This document shows positions 27,867 to 36,353 of a DNA stretch of 64,000 nucleotides, piece by piece (the first letter of the stretch is position 1; the number at the start of each line of letters is the position of its first letter). The position numbers and the translations under genes are program-made. The stretch comes from Rhizobium sp. 18055 (GTDB lineage: Bacteria > Pseudomonadota > Alphaproteobacteria > Rhizobiales > Rhizobiaceae). The notes under the pieces are model-generated. The model made no database searches and was not told where the DNA came from. It saw nothing but the letters and a program-made list of their open reading frames with translations. The stretch covers positions 1 through 64,000 of the forward strand of contig NZ_CACSKD010000018.1 of assembly GCF_902706285.1 (NCBI RefSeq). Reading direction: 5' to 3'.

Positions 27867-28202
27867 ATGGACGATGATTTCTGGAAAGCAGTTCGGGAGA
27901 AGGAGCAGGCTTCGGTTTCCTCACGCAAGACGGGGGCGCTGAACATCGCCTTGCTGTTTGGCACGGCTGTCGTGGCACTGACATTGATCCTGACGCCGAT
28001 GCTCGCCGACAAATCGAAGTCGAGCGTGTTCGCCAGCGTGCCGTCCGAATTCGATTCGATCACGACGGGTTCGATTCCAAAGGCAGATAGCAGCCCTAAG
28101 ACGGACAACGGCAAGCGCTACACGATCCGCCGCAGCGTTCTTCAGGATACGCCGGGGTCTGTTTGCGTGGTTCAGGGTTACGGAAGTGGCATCGGCTGCT
28201 GA
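27867..28202 (+). CDS. Small membrane-anchored hypothetical protein
   Basis: A 111-residue protein. The N-terminus (MDDDFWKAVREKEQASVSSRKTG) is charged and cytoplasmic, followed by one hydrophobic helix (about residues 25-44, ALNIALLFGTAVVALTLIL). The rest is probably periplasmic, Ser/Thr/Asp-rich (SEFDSITTGSIPKADSS) and ends with CVVQGYGSGIGC, two cysteines. Such proteins precede Flp pilin genes in several rhizobia as I recall. No domain is recognised. ATG 27867 gives the sensible N-terminus; the longer frame from 27768 is intergenic. Confidence 0.65.
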   Translation: MDDDFWKAVREKEQASVSSRKTGALNIALLFGTAVVALTLILTPMLADKSKSSVFASVPSEFDSITTGSIPKADSSPKTDNGKRYTIRRSVLQDTPGSVCVVQGYGSGIGC

Positions 28203-28253
28203 GGGCGAGGGTCCTCAGTGCTGATGGTCGCGATGTTGCGTAGAGGACGGACG

Positions 28254-28424
28254 ATGGGGTTTGTGAAGACGTTTATCGCAGATATCAAGGGTGCCACGGC
28301 CGTCGAGTACGGGCTTCTTGCTGCCGTCATATCGGTGGCGATCCTGGCCAGCATCGGCGCGATCGGCAACAACATCGGCAACCTGTTTCTCAACACCAGC
28401 AACCACTTGAATATCGTCAACTGA
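28254..28424 (+). CDS. Flp family type IVb pilin
   Basis: A 56-residue prepilin. The class IVb pattern GATAVEYGLLAAVISVAILA is present, with prepilin-peptidase cleavage expected between Gly13 and Ala14 and Glu18 at +5, followed by one hydrophobic helix. It would be processed by a TadV/CpaA-type peptidase and polymerised by a Tad system. No cpa/tad genes lie nearby, so this is an orphan pilin. ATG 28254 is used. Confidence 0.85.
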   Translation: MGFVKTFIADIKGATAVEYGLLAAVISVAILASIGAIGNNIGNLFLNTSNHLNIVN

Positions 28425-28436
28425 GATTGGCCGAGC

Positions 28437-29321
28437 TTACTGCTCGAGCTTGTGTTCCTCGACCTTCAAGGCGTCGGCGAGCCGCATCTTTGCCGAGCCC
28501 GGTCGCAGCGGTTTCTGCTGGCTTTCGTGCGGTGCCCATCCCGAGACATAGATGAACGAGAAGGTCGCGCGGATGCGGCCGTCCGGGTCCGAATAGCGCT
28601 CGGCATAAATCTCCGCAGCCCTCATGAAGAATGCGCGCGTCAACGGCTTGCTGCTGCGCTCGGCCAGCGGATTGCCCATGCCCATTGCGCGCAGATCGCG
28701 CATCAGCGGAAAGATCGAATCGTAGCGAACCGTATAGGTCTCGGCATCGATGACCGGCAGCGCAAAACCGGCGCGCTGCAGCAACCCACCGACATCGCGG
28801 ACATCGGCAAACGGAATGACCCGCGGGCTGGCGCCGCCTGTCATCTCGACCTCTGTCGCCAGCAGCACCTCGCGCAGCTCCTGCAGGGTGCCGGAGCCGG
28901 GTATTGCAGCGAGAAACAGTCCATCCGGCCGTAGCGCGCGGCGGATCTGGATGAAGACGCCCGGTGTGTCGTTGGTCAGGTGCAGGCTGAGCGGCGCGAT
29001 CACCAGATTGGCCGATTGCGGCTCGAGCGGGACCACCTCGAGCGGCGCTTCGATGAAACCGTCTTCCGGGCTGGCGTAGGCCGCTTCGCTTTCGACGCGG
29101 GTCAGAGTGGCGATCTTGCCGGTCGCCTTGGCAGCGCGGGCAGCGGCACCGGTGGCGCCGTGCAGCTCGACGGCGTGCTCGAAGGTGCGCTCGACGACGG
29201 CGAGGCGTTCGCCGAGCTCCTCTGCTGCAATATCGAGCAGGAAGCTTGCCTTCGGATCGTTGTTGCGCAGCGCGCGATGCCTGTTTGCCGCAATCCTGAC
29301 GGTGTCGAAGATGATATCCAT
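28437..29321 (-). CDS. Methyltransferase domain protein (BioC/NDUFAF5-like)
   Basis: A 294-residue protein with the opening FDTVRIAANRHRALRNNDPKASFLLDIAAEELGERL, characteristic of the alphaproteobacterial homologues of the human complex I assembly factor NDUFAF5. The methyltransferase core runs through residues about 40-190 (NLVIAPLSLHLTNDTPGVF, then SRVIPFADVRDVGGLLQRAGF). NDUFAF5 hydroxylates an arginine in complex I rather than methylating; the bacterial role may be similar but is unproven. It is divergent from comF with 77 bases between the starts. Confidence 0.82.
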   Translation of the reverse strand: MDIIFDTVRIAANRHRALRNNDPKASFLLDIAAEELGERLAVVERTFEHAVELHGATGAAARAAKATGKIATLTRVESEAAYASPEDGFIEAPLEVVPLEPQSANLVIAPLSLHLTNDTPGVFIQIRRALRPDGLFLAAIPGSGTLQELREVLLATEVEMTGGASPRVIPFADVRDVGGLLQRAGFALPVIDAETYTVRYDSIFPLMRDLRAMGMGNPLAERSSKPLTRAFFMRAAEIYAERYSDPDGRIRATFSFIYVSGWAPHESQQKPLRPGSAKMRLADALKVEEHKLEQ

Positions 29322-29398
29322 GGCTGACGTCCATAATCCCGCAAGGCCGGTGCGGCAAGGCGATTTTCCTCGCGCGCGAAATGCGCTATTGCTTCGCC

Positions 29399-30172
29399 AT
29401 GGGGTTGCATTGGTTCGAACGTCTGGCCGGGATCGACAGGACGCTGCTGCGGCCGCTTTCTGCCGTGGTCGATCTGGTCTATCCGCCGGGCTGTGCAGTG
29501 TGCGGCGTTTCGACCGGCCGGCATCGCGGGCTTTGCCCGAAATGCTGGTCGGCGCTCCGCTTCATCGAGCGGCCTTACTGCGAGGTTCTCGGCATTCCCT
29601 TCACGCATGATCTCGGCCCCGGAATCCTGAGTGCTGCCGCCATCGCCAATCCGCCGCCGTTCGACCGCCTGCGCTCGGCCGCGTTCCATGACGTGCCGGT
29701 GCGCAATCTGGTGCACGGGCTGAAATATCGGGACCGAACCGATCTGGCGCCGATGATGGCGATGTGGATGCTCAGGGCATCCGACGGGATGGTGGAGCGC
29801 TGCGACGCAATCCTGCCCGTGCCCTTGCATCGGACGCGGATGTTTTCGCGCAGGTTCAACCAGGCAGCGGAGCTGGCGCGGCATATGGCCAGGCAGGCTG
29901 ATCGCACGTTCTTGCCGGCCACGCTGCTGCGCATCCGGCGAACGCGCCAGCAGGTCGGATTGGGAGCCAAGGCGCGTGAGGACAATGTGCGGGGTGCGTT
30001 TGCGATCGGCGAGGGACGGGAGGGCGATGTGTTCGGAAAGCGGCTGGTGCTGGTGGATGATGTCTACACGACAGGCGCCACCGTTGCGGCGGCTGCAAGG
30101 GCCCTGCGCAAGGCCGGTGCAGCCGATATCACGGTTTTGACCTTTGCAAGGGCTCTTTCGGAAACTATATGA
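29399..30172 (+). CDS. ComF family protein (phosphoribosyltransferase-like)
   Basis: About 257 residues. An N-terminal zinc finger (YPPGCAVCGVSTGRHRGLCPKCW) precedes a phosphoribosyltransferase domain with FNQAAELARHMA, the ILPVPLHRTRMFSRRFNQ segment and the PRPP motif RLVLVDDVYTTGATV. ComF homologues act in DNA uptake or in replication and D-loop processing. The ATG at 29399 begins the conserved part; ATG 29381 adds six residues. It leads the comF-grxC-DUF1178 group on the plus strand. Confidence 0.85.
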   Translation: MGLHWFERLAGIDRTLLRPLSAVVDLVYPPGCAVCGVSTGRHRGLCPKCWSALRFIERPYCEVLGIPFTHDLGPGILSAAAIANPPPFDRLRSAAFHDVPVRNLVHGLKYRDRTDLAPMMAMWMLRASDGMVERCDAILPVPLHRTRMFSRRFNQAAELARHMARQADRTFLPATLLRIRRTRQQVGLGAKAREDNVRGAFAIGEGREGDVFGKRLVLVDDVYTTGATVAAAARALRKAGAADITVLTFARALSETI

Positions 30173-30183
30173 CAGGGAGATAA

Positions 30184-30462
30184 ATGTCCCTTGCTGGAGC
30201 CGTCATGGTACCCGTCACGATCTATACACGCCAGGCCTGTGGCTATTGCGCCCGCGCCAAGTCCCTTCTCGCCGGCAAAGGCGTCGAGTTCCTCGAACAC
30301 GATGCGACCTTCTCGCCGGAATTGCGCAAAGAAATGATTTCGAAGGCCAATGGCGGCTCGACCTTTCCGCAGATTTTCATAGGCGACAGCCACGTCGGCG
30401 GATGCGATGATCTGTTTGCGCTGGATCGCGCGGGCAAACTCGACCCGCTGTTGGCAGCCTGA
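30184..30462 (+). CDS. grxC: Glutaredoxin 3
   Basis: A small thiol-disulfide oxidoreductase. The active site is CGYC (Cys19 and Cys22 of the 92-residue frame), with the TFPQIFIGDSHVGGCDD glutathione-binding segment. It reduces ribonucleotide reductase and mixed disulfides with glutathione. The ATG at 30184 has CAGGGAG close upstream; an in-frame ATG at 30205 has GGAG too and begins MVPVTIYTR, nearer the usual family length. Either start is plausible. Gene order comF-grxC-nitrilase-DUF1178-ubiG is common in Rhizobiaceae. Confidence 0.92.
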   Translation: MSLAGAVMVPVTIYTRQACGYCARAKSLLAGKGVEFLEHDATFSPELRKEMISKANGGSTFPQIFIGDSHVGGCDDLFALDRAGKLDPLLAA

Positions 30463-30472
30463 GGAAACGCGC

Positions 30473-30580
30473 ATGACGTTCAAAGCCGCCGCCATCCAGA
30501 TCTGTTCGGGTGTGGACCCGCAGCGCAACGCTGCGGCGATGGCGCGGCTGCGGGCGCTGTCCGGAGGCGTGGCCGCTTGA
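30473..30580 (+). pseudogene. Remnant of a nitrilase-superfamily carbon-nitrogen hydrolase
   Basis: A 35-codon open frame starting ATG 30473 reads MTFKAAAIQICSGVDP and continues QRNAAAMARL, the well-known N-terminus of NIT1/YafV-type carbon-nitrogen hydrolases that normally sit between grxC and the DUF1178 gene. After this it continues LRALSGGVAA and stops at 30580. The catalytic Glu, Lys and Cys are all missing, so it cannot be an enzyme. A full gene would be about 850 bases. The stop still overlaps the TTG of the DUF1178 gene (30577), consistent with an in-frame internal deletion. Confidence 0.8.
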
Positions 30581-31005
30581 TCCGCTATTCGCTGCGTTGT
30601 GAAAACGCCCACGAGTTCGAGGGCTGGTTTTCCGAAAGTGCCGATTTCGACCGTCAGGTCACGTCAGGCTTCCTCACCTGCCCGGTGTGCAATTCGGCTG
30701 CGGTCTCGAAGCTGCTGATGGCGCCGTCGGTTTCGACTGCCCGCAAGAAGGACCAGATGCAGACGGTTGCGATGGACGCGGTGCGCCGCGAGGCGTTCCA
30801 GAAGCTGAAAGAGGCGGTGACCGCGATCAAGGCCAATTCCGAGGATGTCGGCGAGCGGTTTCCCGAGGAGGCGCGCAAGATCCACTACGGCGAGGCGGAC
30901 GCACGCGGCATCATCGGCCAGACAACATTTGACGAGGCGCAGGCCCTGCTGGAAGAAGGTATCGAGATTGCCGCGTTGCCTGTTTTGCCGGATGATGTGA
31001 ACTAG
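30577..31005 (+). CDS. DUF1178 family protein
   Basis: A 142-residue protein. The N-terminus MIRYSLRCENAHEFEGWF and CPVCNSAAVSKLLMAPSVSTARK mark the DUF1178 family with a zinc-binding Cys pair (CPVC) and a third Cys near the start. Its C-terminal part is helical and acidic. Function unknown. The start is TTG 30577, overlapping the stop of the nitrilase remnant, so it was translationally coupled to that gene. Confidence 0.85.
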   Translation: MIRYSLRCENAHEFEGWFSESADFDRQVTSGFLTCPVCNSAAVSKLLMAPSVSTARKKDQMQTVAMDAVRREAFQKLKEAVTAIKANSEDVGERFPEEARKIHYGEADARGIIGQTTFDEAQALLEEGIEIAALPVLPDDVN

Positions 31006-31030
31006 CATGTGTTCCTAGGCGCGCCTTGCG

Positions 31031-31588
31031 ATGTATAACTTCGGTTTGCACGTGGCGCCCTTCGAGAGCGATGCAGTCGAAGGTTTTAGGCTGCGCGAGG
31101 CAGCCAATTTCGAGGCTGCCGCCCGCGCCTGCGGGTTCCTCGGCCGCTCTGGCTACACCGGCGAGGCCGGAACACGGAGCTGGGGTCGGCAGGTCTTCCC
31201 TCGCTTCATTGCCGGCAGCGGCTTCGACACCGCGCCATCCTCCCTGTCTCTGTGGGCCGATATCGAGTCGCTTATGGCGTTCAGCTATAACGGCGTGCAT
31301 GCCGATGCGCTGAAACACGCGCGCCACTGGAACGTCAGGCCGGCATGGCCGCCACTGGTGTTGTGGTGGGTTGGTCGCAACCACCGGCCGGACTGGAGCG
31401 AGGCGGTCGAGCGGTTCGAGCATCTGGCGGATCATGGGCCGAGTGCGGACGGATTTACCTTCAAGCGGCCTTTTGGCGCTGATGGCGCAGAGGTTCAGAT
31501 CGATCGTGATCGGATCAAGGAACTGGCCGCACGCAACGCCGAGACGCAGCGCGAACTCCTGGCGCATGTGCTGACTTTGAAAGTTTAG
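31031..31588 (+). CDS. DUF3291 family protein
   Basis: A 185-residue soluble protein. Motifs such as SLSLWADIESLMAFSYNGVHADALKH and WPPLVLWWVGRNHRPDWSEAV recall the DUF3291 family, related to the antibiotic biosynthesis monooxygenase-like fold. The function is unknown. ATG 31031 is used and only a poor binding site is seen. It ends before a REP-like palindrome (31607-31652) and is convergent with ubiG. Confidence 0.75.
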   Translation: MYNFGLHVAPFESDAVEGFRLREAANFEAAARACGFLGRSGYTGEAGTRSWGRQVFPRFIAGSGFDTAPSSLSLWADIESLMAFSYNGVHADALKHARHWNVRPAWPPLVLWWVGRNHRPDWSEAVERFEHLADHGPSADGFTFKRPFGADGAEVQIDRDRIKELAARNAETQRELLAHVLTLKV

Positions 31589-31606
31589 GCGGGTGCCGTG
31601 ATTTTC

Positions 31607-31652
31607 CCGTCTCTCCTTGGAGAGACGGTACCCGAAAGGGTCGGATGAGGGG
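31607..31652. repeat. REP-like intergenic palindrome pair
   Basis: CCGTCTCTCC and GGAGAGACGG form a perfect 10-bp dyad at 31607-31628, directly followed by ACCC-GAAA-GGGT (31630-31641), a stem with a GNRA tetraloop, and CGGATGAGGGG. This twin-hairpin layout ending in GATGAGGGG resembles repetitive extragenic palindromes found between convergent genes in many proteobacteria. It lies between the DUF3291 and ubiG stops and may also act as a bidirectional terminator. Confidence 0.6.
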
Positions 31653-31682
31653 CGGCAGACGCTGACGCCGGTATTGCGGCCC

Positions 31683-32435
31683 TTACGCCTCGCGCCTGGC
31701 GAGCAGCATGTAGTTCACATCCATATCCCGCGACAGGTTCCACTGGTTCGACAGGGGATTGAAGAACACGCCGGTGCGGTCGATGATGGTCATGCCGTCG
31801 GCCGTCACCGGCTTTTCGATTTCCTCAGGGCGCACCAGCTTTTCGTATTGATGCGTACCGCGGGGCAGCCAGCGCAGGACATTTTCGGCGGCGAAGATGG
31901 CAAGGGCCGCGGCCTTCATCGTGCGGTTGATGGTGGCGACGAACATCAGCCCGCCCGGACGGACCATCTTTGCGCAGGTGGTCAAGAAAAATTCGACGTC
32001 GGCGACATGCTCGACCACTTCCATGTTGAGCACGATATCGAAGGTCTCGCCGGCGTCTGCCAGTTGTTCGGCGGTCACTGCGCGGTAATCGACGGCGACG
32101 CCGGAGGCTTTCGCGTGCGTCGAGGCGATGCCGATATTTTTCTCGGAAGGGTCTGCGCCGACGACGGTTGCGCCCATGCGGGCGACCGGCTCCGACAACA
32201 GACCGCCGCCGCAGCCGATATCGAGAAGGCGCAAGCCTTCGAGCGGGCGGGCGCTGCGCACATCACGGCCGAAATTCTCCGCCGCCTTGTCCCTGATATA
32301 GCCCAGTCGCACCGGGTTGAACTTGTGCAGCGGCTTGAACTTGCCGGTCGGGCTCCACCACTCGGCGGCCATGGCCGAGAAGCGGTCCACTTCGCTCTGG
32401 TTGATGGTGCTTTTTGCCGCTTCCGTCATGGTCAT
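31683..32435 (-). CDS. ubiG: Bifunctional 2-polyprenyl-6-hydroxyphenol methylase / 3-demethylubiquinol 3-O-methyltransferase
   Basis: A 250-residue SAM-dependent enzyme for both O-methylation steps of ubiquinone synthesis. It has WWSPTGKFKPLHKFNPVRLGYI, motif I LLDIGCGGGLLSEPVAR, then VVGADPSEKNI, and the conserved NMEVVEHVADVEFFL and RGTHQYEKLVRPEE. Length is normal. In my recollection of rhizobial genomes it is usually close to, and divergent from, lysC; here more than 10 kb of other genes lie between them. Confidence 0.95.
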   Translation of the reverse strand: MTMTEAAKSTINQSEVDRFSAMAAEWWSPTGKFKPLHKFNPVRLGYIRDKAAENFGRDVRSARPLEGLRLLDIGCGGGLLSEPVARMGATVVGADPSEKNIGIASTHAKASGVAVDYRAVTAEQLADAGETFDIVLNMEVVEHVADVEFFLTTCAKMVRPGGLMFVATINRTMKAAALAIFAAENVLRWLPRGTHQYEKLVRPEEIEKPVTADGMTIIDRTGVFFNPLSNQWNLSRDMDVNYMLLARREA

Positions 32436-32599
32436 GCTCCTTGGTTTGTCACGACTGAAGTCGGACGAACGACCTGCGAAGTCAAGAGGCGGGAGGATGT
32501 GTCCTGTGGCCGCGGCCGGCCGCGACCCTACCCCAAGAGGATAAGGCGACGTCCATGAACATATTGTGATATTGTTAACCTATCTTGAGGGTGACAACG

Positions 32600-34054
32600 A
32601 TGTTGCGTCTGCGTGGTGTCTCGGCCGCGGTGTTCGGCCTGTTGATGTGCAACCCGTTTCCGGCGTTCGCGGAAGTAGCGGTTGGCGAGGCGACTCTCAT
32701 CAAGACCGAGGTCACCGGCGAGAACGGACCACTGGTTGTCAAGGCGCCTGTTCATCGCGACGAGCGGATACGGACATCGATCGGCGGGCTCGGGCAATTC
32801 GTCTTCCGCGATGGCACCAAGCTTGCGGTCGGCGCAGGGTCGTCCGTGGTGATCGACAGCTATGTCTATGACGAGGCAAACTCGGTCAAGAAACTCACCA
32901 TCAAGGCTGCCAAGGGAACGTTCCGCTGGATCAGCGGCAACTCGTCGTCATCGGCTTATTCGATCGTGACGCCGGCCGGAACGATCGGCGTCAGAGGCAC
33001 GGCATTCGATGTCTATGTCGCTCCGAACGGGACGACGGCCATGGTGCTTCTCAACGGCTCGGCACAGTTTTGCGGCGCTGGCGGGTGCAAGCAGCTCAGG
33101 CAGCAGTGCGATTGCGTGATTGCGTCGCGTCGTGGCGGGGTTTCGGAACCGCGCAGGGTTGACGAGGAGACACTGCGCACGCTGGGGAACCAGAAAGCTC
33201 TGCCTTTCCTGTCTGGAAACCAGCAGCTTTCCGGGCCTCTCGGCAATATCCGCACCAGCTGTGGCCTGCGGAGCATCAGGCTCGAGCGTCGCGATCCTGT
33301 CCGGGAGGATGCGCCGGAGGTGGCTCCGTCTCCCCAGAAGCAAGAGCCGGCGCCGCAGACACAAGAGCCGCAGCGCGAGCCGGACCGCCCGCAGAAGCCT
33401 GACAAGGCACATCACCATCACAGAGATGACCATCATCATTGGGGCGGCCATCGTGACCGCCATGACGATCACTGGGGTGGTCGTCATGATGGGCACCATG
33501 CCGGCTGGAACGGGCACCCTGTCGGTCAGGACGGAGGCTGGGGCCAGCGCAGCGGGGGCCGGGATGGAGGACACCATCGTCCTGGCCGCCAGCTCGCGAG
33601 CTTGGGCAATCAACGCGGTGGACAGGGCGGCCAGCCTGACGGGCAACGCAACGGACAAGTTGACCGGGGCGGCAGGGATCATGCCGATCGCGGGCATCGG
33701 GATAGGGACCATGCCGACAGAGGCGCGGGCAGGCGCGGCGACCATAATGGCCGGCAGGACCGCCAGCAGGCCCGCAGCTCGCCGGCGAACGGCGCCCACT
33801 CGGGTGATGCGCATACCAATGGTGTTCATGCAGATAACGGGCAAACAAACAACAGACACGCAGACAACAGACAGGCTGGCAACAGGCAGGCAAGCGTTGG
33901 GCCTGCAAGCGACGGGCCGGCCGATGGCGGCTCGGCTGAGGCCGGGTCAGGTGATGCCGGACGTGACCGCGCCGAAAATGGGAACCGCCAACGCGGCGGC
34001 TGGCATGGCGATGGTGGGCAGCGCGCGCGCAATCATGGTCGTCACGGACGTTAA
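32600..34054 (+). CDS. Secreted FecR-domain protein with His/Gly-rich C-terminal tail
   Basis: A 484-residue protein. Residues 1-24 are a signal peptide ending PFPAFA. The FecR domain is at about 30-165 (LGQFVFRDGTKLAVGAGSSVVID, AKGTFRWISG, IVTPAGTIGVRGTAFDVYV). Three Cys motifs follow (CGAGGC, CDC). The last 240 residues are low complexity: Pro/Gln-rich, then HHHH-type histidine clusters (about 270-310), then Gly/Arg/Asp and Asn repeats. FecR-domain proteins of this kind bind peptidoglycan or act with CHASE2 cyclases. ATG 32600 follows TGAGGG. Metal binding by the histidine tail is a plausible inference. The neighbour on the other strand is the CHASE2 cyclase, convergent. Confidence 0.82.
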   Translation: MLRLRGVSAAVFGLLMCNPFPAFAEVAVGEATLIKTEVTGENGPLVVKAPVHRDERIRTSIGGLGQFVFRDGTKLAVGAGSSVVIDSYVYDEANSVKKLTIKAAKGTFRWISGNSSSSAYSIVTPAGTIGVRGTAFDVYVAPNGTTAMVLLNGSAQFCGAGGCKQLRQQCDCVIASRRGGVSEPRRVDEETLRTLGNQKALPFLSGNQQLSGPLGNIRTSCGLRSIRLERRDPVREDAPEVAPSPQKQEPAPQTQEPQREPDRPQKPDKAHHHHRDDHHHWGGHRDRHDDHWGGRHDGHHAGWNGHPVGQDGGWGQRSGGRDGGHHRPGRQLASLGNQRGGQGGQPDGQRNGQVDRGGRDHADRGHRDRDHADRGAGRRGDHNGRQDRQQARSSPANGAHSGDAHTNGVHADNGQTNNRHADNRQAGNRQASVGPASDGPADGGSAEAGSGDAGRDRAENGNRQRGGWHGDGGQRARNHGRHGR

Positions 34055-34160
34055 ATTGCTTCCAGAACAAATGGTCGGCGAATTTGCGTTCGGTTTTGCT
34101 TGAAGCTAGAAGCCCGGGCGGAACTGTGATCGCTCAGGCTCCAGCTCCGTCGGTGCTATC

Positions 34161-36353
34161 CTACGTAACATGCTCCTGGTGTGTGGCCGGCTGGCTGATC
34201 TTGTCTGCGGGCACGTCGCGGAAGTGCTCGGCGCGGCGGGCAAGGCGGCGGTAGAATTCCGGCAGGGCTGCTTCGGTGAAGGGCTGGGCGCGCTGTCTCG
34301 TTCGTGCCAGAAGCTTTCGGCTATCGGCCGAGCGGGTGCGCATTGCCTCGATGAGTGCCTGATGAGCGGTTTCAAGCAGGGCAAACGTGGTCGACAGACC
34401 GATCTCCTCATCGCCTATTGCGGCATAGAGCCGTGTTCGGGTGCTCTTGCCTTTCAGGCCCAGAGCGCCGGCGTCGAGCAGCGCAAAATCAGGCAATGCC
34501 GCAGCCGTGGTCTCGGAAACGAGGATGTCGAAGCCGACTTCCTTGCAGCAGCCTTCGATGCGGGCCGAGACATTCACCGCATCGCCGACGGCGGAATAAT
34601 TGAAGCGGCTTTCGGCGCCCATGTTGCCGACACAGGCAAGACCCGTGTGGATGCCGATGCCGATGCCAACCTGGTATGCCGGGCCGAAGCCGAAGGCGTC
34701 GTTGGCATTGAGGCTGGCCAGCGTCTGGCGCATCGCAAGGGCGGCGCGCACGGCCTTTGCCGGATGATTGGCGACGTCCACCGGCGCATTCCAGAATGCC
34801 ATGATGGAATCGCCGATGAACTTGTCCAGCGTGCCTTCATTGGCCACCACATGGCGGCTCAGGGCATCAAGCAGCGTATTGAGGAAGCGGACGACGTCTG
34901 CCGGCTGCAGGCGTTCGCTCAGCGTCGTGAAACCGCGCACATCGACGAACATCACCGTCAGTTCGCGGTCGTCGCCACCGAGGCGCAGCGCGTCGGGATT
35001 GTGCTCGATGCGATGCAGAAGCGAAGGCGAAAGATACTGGCCGAAGGCGCGCCGGACCTCGCGGCGCTCGCGATCGATCACCAGGATGCGGAACGAGGTG
35101 GCGGCGAAATGGATGATCGAGCCGGCGATGATCGGCGCCAGCGGATCGAACAGCAAGCCCCATTGCGAGAAGGCGATCCACGAGGCGGCCAATGCGAGCG
35201 CCGTGATGATCACGCCCCAGGCGAGGGCAACGGCCGGGCTGACAAAGGTGGTGACCATGACGAGGCAGGTGCCGAGCACGGCGATCAGCAGAATCTCCAT
35301 GCCGTCGGCCCAATCCGGGCGGGAGAGGAAATGGCCCGAGAGGATCTGCTCGACGGTTTGCGCATGCACGGAAACACCTGGCACGTTTTCGCCGAGCGCC
35401 GTGGTGCGGATATCCTGGAGACCGGCCGAGGAGGTGCCGACGAAGACGATGCTGCCTTGGATGGCGGCGCTGACCTCCGGCGGCGGGCCGTCTGCGGCCA
35501 GGACCTTTGCGGCGGATATGTAGCGCTCGGCATTGTCGGGGCTGGTATAGAGCCAGAGTTCGCCTGATGAGGTGACCGGAACGACGAAATCGCCGACCTT
35601 GATCGATGTCAGCGTGTCCGCTGCATCGGGTGCCGCGGCGACGATATAGGTCGAGGCGCCCTGGGCGACGCGCAATGCCTCGAGCGCCAGGTTCGGATAG
35701 AGCTGTTCGCCATCGCTGAGCAGCAGCGGAACGCGACGGACGGCTGAGGAATAGGTGCCGGGATTGAGGCTGATATGGCCGATGCCTGATGCATTGATCT
35801 GCAACTGCGGGCGGATCGGGGTTGCCGCCGTCATGTGCGGCGGCGCGTTGAAGGGGCTTTCTCCGGTGAAAGCGAAGCCCGCCTTGACGGGTGGCTTGTA
35901 GCTGCCATCGGTGGAAAGGCCGAAGCCGAGGACGACGGGACGCCCTGCTAGGGATTCCGCAAAGATCTGATCGTTGTCAGGTAGCCGGCTAAGCAATGTC
36001 GGATCGACGCCGCCGACGTCGCGCATGATCGAGCGTGGGGACAGGCGGTCGGCCTCGGCGAACAGGACGTCGAAGGCGATGGATGCGGCGCCCATGTCGG
36101 ATAGCCTCTCGACCAGCAGCGCCAGCCGATCGCGCGGCCATGGCCATTGGCCGAACTCCCGCAGCGATGCCTCATCGATATCGACGACTCGGACGGGCGT
36201 GTTCTCGAACGGGCGCGGCGTGATGCGCTGATATTCGTCGAAGGTTATGTCCCGGAGCTGGCGCAGCAGCGGCGGATCGCTGGCGCGCAGCAGCGTGAAG
36301 GCCGCCACGAGCGCGAGGCCAAGGATGACACCGATGTGCTGCATGCGCGTCAT
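34161..36353 (-). CDS. CHASE2 domain adenylate/guanylate cyclase
   Basis: A 730-residue membrane receptor. One N-terminal helix, a large periplasmic CHASE2 domain (about 25-330; VRVVDIDEASLREFGQWPWPRD is the motif), three hydrophobic helices (about 330-425) and a class III nucleotidyl cyclase domain with RELTVMFVDVRGFTTLSERL (metal-binding Asp), KFIGDSIMAFWNAP and MGAESRFNYSAVGDAVNVSARIEG. It should make cAMP in response to a periplasmic signal. ATG 36353 is used; the frame upstream is not conserved. Its partner seems to be the convergent FecR protein, an association seen in other alphaproteobacteria. Two C-terminal segments (after about 660) are helical and unannotated. Confidence 0.9.
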   Translation of the reverse strand: MTRMQHIGVILGLALVAAFTLLRASDPPLLRQLRDITFDEYQRITPRPFENTPVRVVDIDEASLREFGQWPWPRDRLALLVERLSDMGAASIAFDVLFAEADRLSPRSIMRDVGGVDPTLLSRLPDNDQIFAESLAGRPVVLGFGLSTDGSYKPPVKAGFAFTGESPFNAPPHMTAATPIRPQLQINASGIGHISLNPGTYSSAVRRVPLLLSDGEQLYPNLALEALRVAQGASTYIVAAAPDAADTLTSIKVGDFVVPVTSSGELWLYTSPDNAERYISAAKVLAADGPPPEVSAAIQGSIVFVGTSSAGLQDIRTTALGENVPGVSVHAQTVEQILSGHFLSRPDWADGMEILLIAVLGTCLVMVTTFVSPAVALAWGVIITALALAASWIAFSQWGLLFDPLAPIIAGSIIHFAATSFRILVIDRERREVRRAFGQYLSPSLLHRIEHNPDALRLGGDDRELTVMFVDVRGFTTLSERLQPADVVRFLNTLLDALSRHVVANEGTLDKFIGDSIMAFWNAPVDVANHPAKAVRAALAMRQTLASLNANDAFGFGPAYQVGIGIGIHTGLACVGNMGAESRFNYSAVGDAVNVSARIEGCCKEVGFDILVSETTAAALPDFALLDAGALGLKGKSTRTRLYAAIGDEEIGLSTTFALLETAHQALIEAMRTRSADSRKLLARTRQRAQPFTEAALPEFYRRLARRAEHFRDVPADKISQPATHQEHVT

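Noticed and set aside
33120..34103. A second long frame inside the FecR gene
   Set aside because: It is a shadow of the low-complexity tail of the FecR protein; it has no recognised features.
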